Source: Desulfobulbaceae bacterium UBA2262
GTDB lineage: Bacteria > Desulfobacterota > Desulfobulbia > Desulfobulbales > Desulfurivibrionaceae
Assembly (NCBI GenBank): GCA_002347185.1
Contig: DDXK01000015.1
Coordinates: forward strand, 60,625 to 69,041
Direction of reading: 5' to 3'
DNA: 8,417 bases
In this document: positions 5,813-8,417 of the stretch, in pieces
How positions within the stretch are numbered: the first letter of the stretch is position 1
Layout of the letters: every line of letters begins with the position of its first letter
Notes under the pieces: model-generated
Told to the model about the DNA's origin: nothing
Databases searched by the model: none
The model's input: only the letters and a program-made list of their open reading frames with translations
Position numbers and translations under genes: made by a program

Positions 5813-6843
5813 TTCGGGAAGCGATTGCTCAGGTGGTGGGGGGTACCGATCTCGGCGAAGCCGAAATGGTCGGGGTCATGGAGGAGATCATGGGCGGCGA
5901 GGCCACTCCAGCCCAGATCGGTTCTTTTATCACGGCGTTGCGCATGAAGGGTGAGACCGTGGCCGAAATTACCGGCGCCGCCCGGGTCATGCGTCAGAAG
6001 GCCACCCCGGTTCCGGCGGCCGCCTCCCCGGATGACCTGCTGATGGATATCGTCGGCACTGGCGGCGATCTGTCCGGCACCTTCAACGTCTCCACCACCA
6101 CCGCTTTTGTCGTGGCCGCTGCCGGGGTGCCGGTGGCCAAACACGGCAACCGTGCGATATCGAGTACCTGCGGCAGTGCGGATGTCCTGGAGGCCCTGGG
6201 GGTCGACCTGGAGCTTGCCCCGGAGCAGATCGGCCGCTGCGTGCGAGAAGTGGGCATTGGCTTCATGTTCGCCCCCAAGCTGCACGGCGCCATGAAATAC
6301 GCCATCGGCCCCCGCCGCGAGATCGGCATCCGCACCGTGTTCAACGTACTGGGGCCGCTCACCAACCCGGCCGGCGCCAATGTGCAGCTGATCGGTGTTT
6401 ACGACCCCCGGTTGGTCGAACCCCTGGCCCAGGTTCTTGGCAAGCTTGGCACCAAGCGGGCGATGGTGGTCTGTGGGGCGGGCAATGTCGACGAGATTAC
6501 GGTCACCGGCGAGAGTTCGGTGGCGGAGTATAATGTGGGCAAGATCACGACCTACACCATCACCCCGGAGCAGTGCGGGCTGAAAAGGGCGACTTTGGCC
6601 GACATTCGCGGTGGGGCTTCCGCCGCCGAGGCGGCTGAGCTGCTGCGGGCAGTGCTGCGCGGAACCCCCGGCCCTCGGCTCGATATGGTGCTGCTCAATG
6701 CGGGCGCGGCGATCATGGTTGCGGGTAAGGCCACTGACCTGCCGGCAGGCGTGGCCGTGGCCCGGCAGGTGATTGAGAGCGGCGCGGCCCTGGCCAAGGT
6801 GGAGGCACTGGTTGAGTGCTGCAGGCGAGTGAAGCAGGCATGA
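5809..6843 (+). CDS. trpD: Anthranilate phosphoribosyltransferase
   Basis: TrpD joins anthranilate to phosphoribosyl pyrophosphate, giving phosphoribosylanthranilate. The 344-residue length is usual. A small helical N-terminal domain precedes the PRPP loop GTGGD (83-87), the stretch TFNVST (91-96), KHGNR (111-115) and the anthranilate-binding segment HGAMKYAIGPRREIGIRT (159-176). DE at 228-229 matches the metal-binding acidic pair. The glycine usually found after GTGGD is replaced by Leu, with LSG in place of the common GxN-type triplet; the other contact residues are kept. The start is GTG at 5809, overlapping the trpG stop, with a GGGAGGGG ribosome site a few bases upstream. The end overlaps trpC by 4 bases (ATGA). 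Confidence 0.98.
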   Translation: MIREAIAQVVGGTDLGEAEMVGVMEEIMGGEATPAQIGSFITALRMKGETVAEITGAARVMRQKATPVPAAASPDDLLMDIVGTGGDLSGTFNVSTTTAFVVAAAGVPVAKHGNRAISSTCGSADVLEALGVDLELAPEQIGRCVREVGIGFMFAPKLHGAMKYAIGPRREIGIRTVFNVLGPLTNPAGANVQLIGVYDPRLVEPLAQVLGKLGTKRAMVVCGAGNVDEITVTGESSVAEYNVGKITTYTITPEQCGLKRATLADIRGGASAAEAAELLRAVLRGTPGPRLDMVLLNAGAAIMVAGKATDLPAGVAVARQVIESGAALAKVEALVECCRRVKQA

Positions 6844-7604
6844 AGATCCTCGATGCCATCGTGGCCAGGAAGCGGGAAGAGGTGGCGATCCTGAAGGCGC
6901 GCGGTATCGTGCCGCCGCAAGCCGAGCCCGCCCCGCCCCGGGGCTTCATGCGGGCGCTCACCGACTATCCCGGGGTGGCGATCATCGCCGAGGCCAAGAA
7001 GGCCTCGCCCTCCAAGGGGGTGATCCGACCAGACTTCGACCCGGTGGCCATTGCCAGGAGCTATGCCGCCGGTGGCGCCCAGGCGCTCTCCGTGCTCACC
7101 GACGTGGATTTCTTCCAGGGTTCGCTTGGCTACCTTTCGGCGGTGCGGGCGGCGGTAACGCTGCCGGTGCTGCGCAAGGACTTCATCATCGACCCGTTGC
7201 AGATCCGCGAGGCCGCCACGCACGGCGCCGACGCGATACTCTTGATCGCTGGCATTCTTGCTCAGGGCCAGATCGAGGATTTTCAGGCCCAGGCCAACGA
7301 GCTGGGCATGGACGCGCTGGTGGAGGTGCACGACGAGGCGGAGACCGAAAAGGCGGTGGCTGCCGGCAGCAGGCTGATCGGGGTCAACAACCGCGACCTG
7401 CGGGATTTTTCCATGGATCTCGATACCACTTTCCGGCTGCAGCGGCTGATCCCTCAGGAGATCCCGCTGGTGAGCGAGTCCGGAATCCGTGGCCGCCAGG
7501 ATATGCAACGGCTTGCCGACCATGGCATTGCCGCCGCCCTCATCGGTGAGAGTCTGATGCGGGCCGGTGACCAGGCGGAGGCCCTGCGGGGGCTGCGTGG
7601 CTGA
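6840..7604 (+). CDS. trpC: Indole-3-glycerol-phosphate synthase
   Basis: TrpC closes the indole ring, turning carboxyphenylaminodeoxyribulose phosphate into indole-glycerol phosphate with loss of CO2 and water. The 254-residue TIM barrel has the family catalytic set: Glu51 and Lys53 in IAEAKKASPSKG, Lys113 in LRKDFI, Glu162 in LVEVHDE, Asn183/Asn184 in GVNNRDL, and SESGI at 212-216 for phosphate binding. I start at ATG 6840, which overlaps the trpD stop as ATGA and gives the typical N-terminus MKILDAIVARKREEV. An upstream in-frame start at 6816 adds eight residues that lie within trpD and is less likely. It is not fused to TrpF, unlike in E. coli; trpF follows after an 82-base gap. Confidence 0.98.
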   Translation: MKILDAIVARKREEVAILKARGIVPPQAEPAPPRGFMRALTDYPGVAIIAEAKKASPSKGVIRPDFDPVAIARSYAAGGAQALSVLTDVDFFQGSLGYLSAVRAAVTLPVLRKDFIIDPLQIREAATHGADAILLIAGILAQGQIEDFQAQANELGMDALVEVHDEAETEKAVAAGSRLIGVNNRDLRDFSMDLDTTFRLQRLIPQEIPLVSESGIRGRQDMQRLADHGIAAALIGESLMRAGDQAEALRGLRG

Positions 7605-7686
7605 CAGAAATATCTTGGGAAACTCTGTTTTTCGGCGGCCTGCCGGCGGGGCTGCGGTGAGATCAACTTTTACTGGGGAGAGGTGA

Positions 7687-8346
7687 ATGAACGCCCGAAC
7701 GCGTATCAAGGTATGCGGCATGAGGGAACTGGCAGAGGTTGCCGAGGTGGTGGCAGCCGGGGTTGATGCGGTCGGCTTTATCTTTGTTGCCGAAAGCCCG
7801 CGCTACATCGACCCGGATAAGGTGCGGAAGATAGTGAAGACCTTGCCGCCCTTTGTGGATGCGGTCGGGGTTTTTGTGGACCAGGATGCTTCGGAGGTGA
7901 ACGAGATCGTCCAGTACTGCGGGTTGACCAAGGTTCAGCTCCATGGCGCGGAGTCCCCGGAATTTTGCGCCGAGATCCACTGTCGGGTGCTGAAGGCCTT
8001 TCGGGTCGGCCCGGCTTTTGAACCCGCCATTCTCTCCCCCTATGCCGGGGAAGTCTCCGCTTTTCTCTTCGATACCCACCACGGGCAGTTGGCCGGCGGC
8101 ACCGGCAAAACCTTTGACTGGGGCCTGCTCGAAAAAATCGATCTTTCGGTTCCCCTCGTTCTGGCCGGCGGCCTGACTCCGGAGAATGTCGGGGAGGCGA
8201 TCCGGCGGGTGCGTCCCTTTGCCGTTGATTTCAACTCCGGGGTGGAGGTGGCCCCAGGCCGCAAGGACCTGGATAAGGTCCGGGCCGCCATTGCCGGGGT
8301 GCTGGCGGCGGACAGGGAGCGTTTGGCCTCGGCAAACCCGGGCTGA
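7687..8346 (+). CDS. trpF: Phosphoribosylanthranilate isomerase
   Basis: TrpF carries out the Amadori rearrangement of phosphoribosylanthranilate to the substrate of TrpC. The 219-residue TIM barrel shows the general base Cys10 in IKVCGM and the general acid Asp129 in LFDTHHGQLAGGTGKTFDW. AGGLTPENV (160-168) and NSGVE (183-187) form the phosphate-binding end. The ATG is supported by GGGGAG at 7675-7680 with 6-base spacing. Biochemically TrpF acts before TrpC, although its gene comes after. The 82-base gap before it has no terminator-like U-tract on the plus strand, so it is probably still in the operon. Confidence 0.97.
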   Translation: MNARTRIKVCGMRELAEVAEVVAAGVDAVGFIFVAESPRYIDPDKVRKIVKTLPPFVDAVGVFVDQDASEVNEIVQYCGLTKVQLHGAESPEFCAEIHCRVLKAFRVGPAFEPAILSPYAGEVSAFLFDTHHGQLAGGTGKTFDWGLLEKIDLSVPLVLAGGLTPENVGEAIRRVRPFAVDFNSGVEVAPGRKDLDKVRAAIAGVLAADRERLASANPG

Positions 8347-8417
8347 GGAGGAAATCCTTCCCTGTCCAGCAGGCGGGAAAGAAACGGCTGGCAACAGCAA
8401 AAAAAGCCCTGGCGCTC
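8347..8417. other. Downstream of trpF, no gene start seen; possible half of a terminator
   Basis: The last 71 bases hold no start codon with a good ribosome site, so trpB does not begin here. Near the right edge an A-run precedes GCCCTGGCGC. This could be the left arm of a hairpin with its U-tract beyond the window, or on the minus strand the U-tract side of a terminator for a converging gene. The partner arm is outside the window, so this is a weak inference. Confidence 0.3.

Noticed and set aside
7633..7645. A terminator between trpC and trpF
   Set aside because: The small CGGC/GCCG stem has its T-run before rather than after it, so it does not form a plus-strand terminator.
6552..7721. 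A 389-residue minus-strand open frame opposite trpD and trpC
   Set aside because: It overlaps two intact trp genes in antisense and resembles no protein family.

Overview
This is a GC-rich window with an ordinary bacterial layout and nine protein-coding genes, eight complete and one cut by the edge. It looks like a deltaproteobacterium of the Desulfuromonas/Geobacter type. That guess rests on the look of the proteins and on a cdaA-cdaR-glmM cluster lying next to a trp operon; it was not tested by any search. I see no tRNA, rRNA, CRISPR array or mobile element.

Left part, minus strand (1-2714): cdaA (membrane diadenylate cyclase), cdaR (YbbR-domain partner) and glmM (phosphoglucosamine mutase, cut at the left edge). 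These link the second messenger c-di-AMP to cell-wall precursor supply. cdaA and cdaR overlap by 28 bases. A small GC-rich hairpin with a U-rich tail starts at the cdaR stop and may lower glmM expression.

Middle (2715-3164): a 450-base divergent intergenic region. Rightward it has a near-consensus sigma-70 promoter, then two terminator-like hairpins, then rpsT (ribosomal protein S20, TTG start). Leftward it has a nested inverted repeat whose inner hairpin plus U-tract resembles an intrinsic terminator ahead of cdaA.

Right part, plus strand (3441-8346): trpE, trpG, trpD, trpC and trpF, which take chorismate to carboxyphenylaminodeoxyribulose phosphate and then to indole-glycerol phosphate. 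trpG/trpD and trpD/trpC overlap by 4 bases each. trpB and trpA are not in view. A strong intrinsic terminator ends only 16 bases before the trpE start codon, so trp transcription should have to read through it, yet no leader peptide with clustered Trp codons is visible.

The genes are all standard. The most interesting signal is non-coding: promoter-proximal terminator-like structures precede each of the three transcription units (cdaA, rpsT, trpE). The regulation is inferred from sequence symmetry only.
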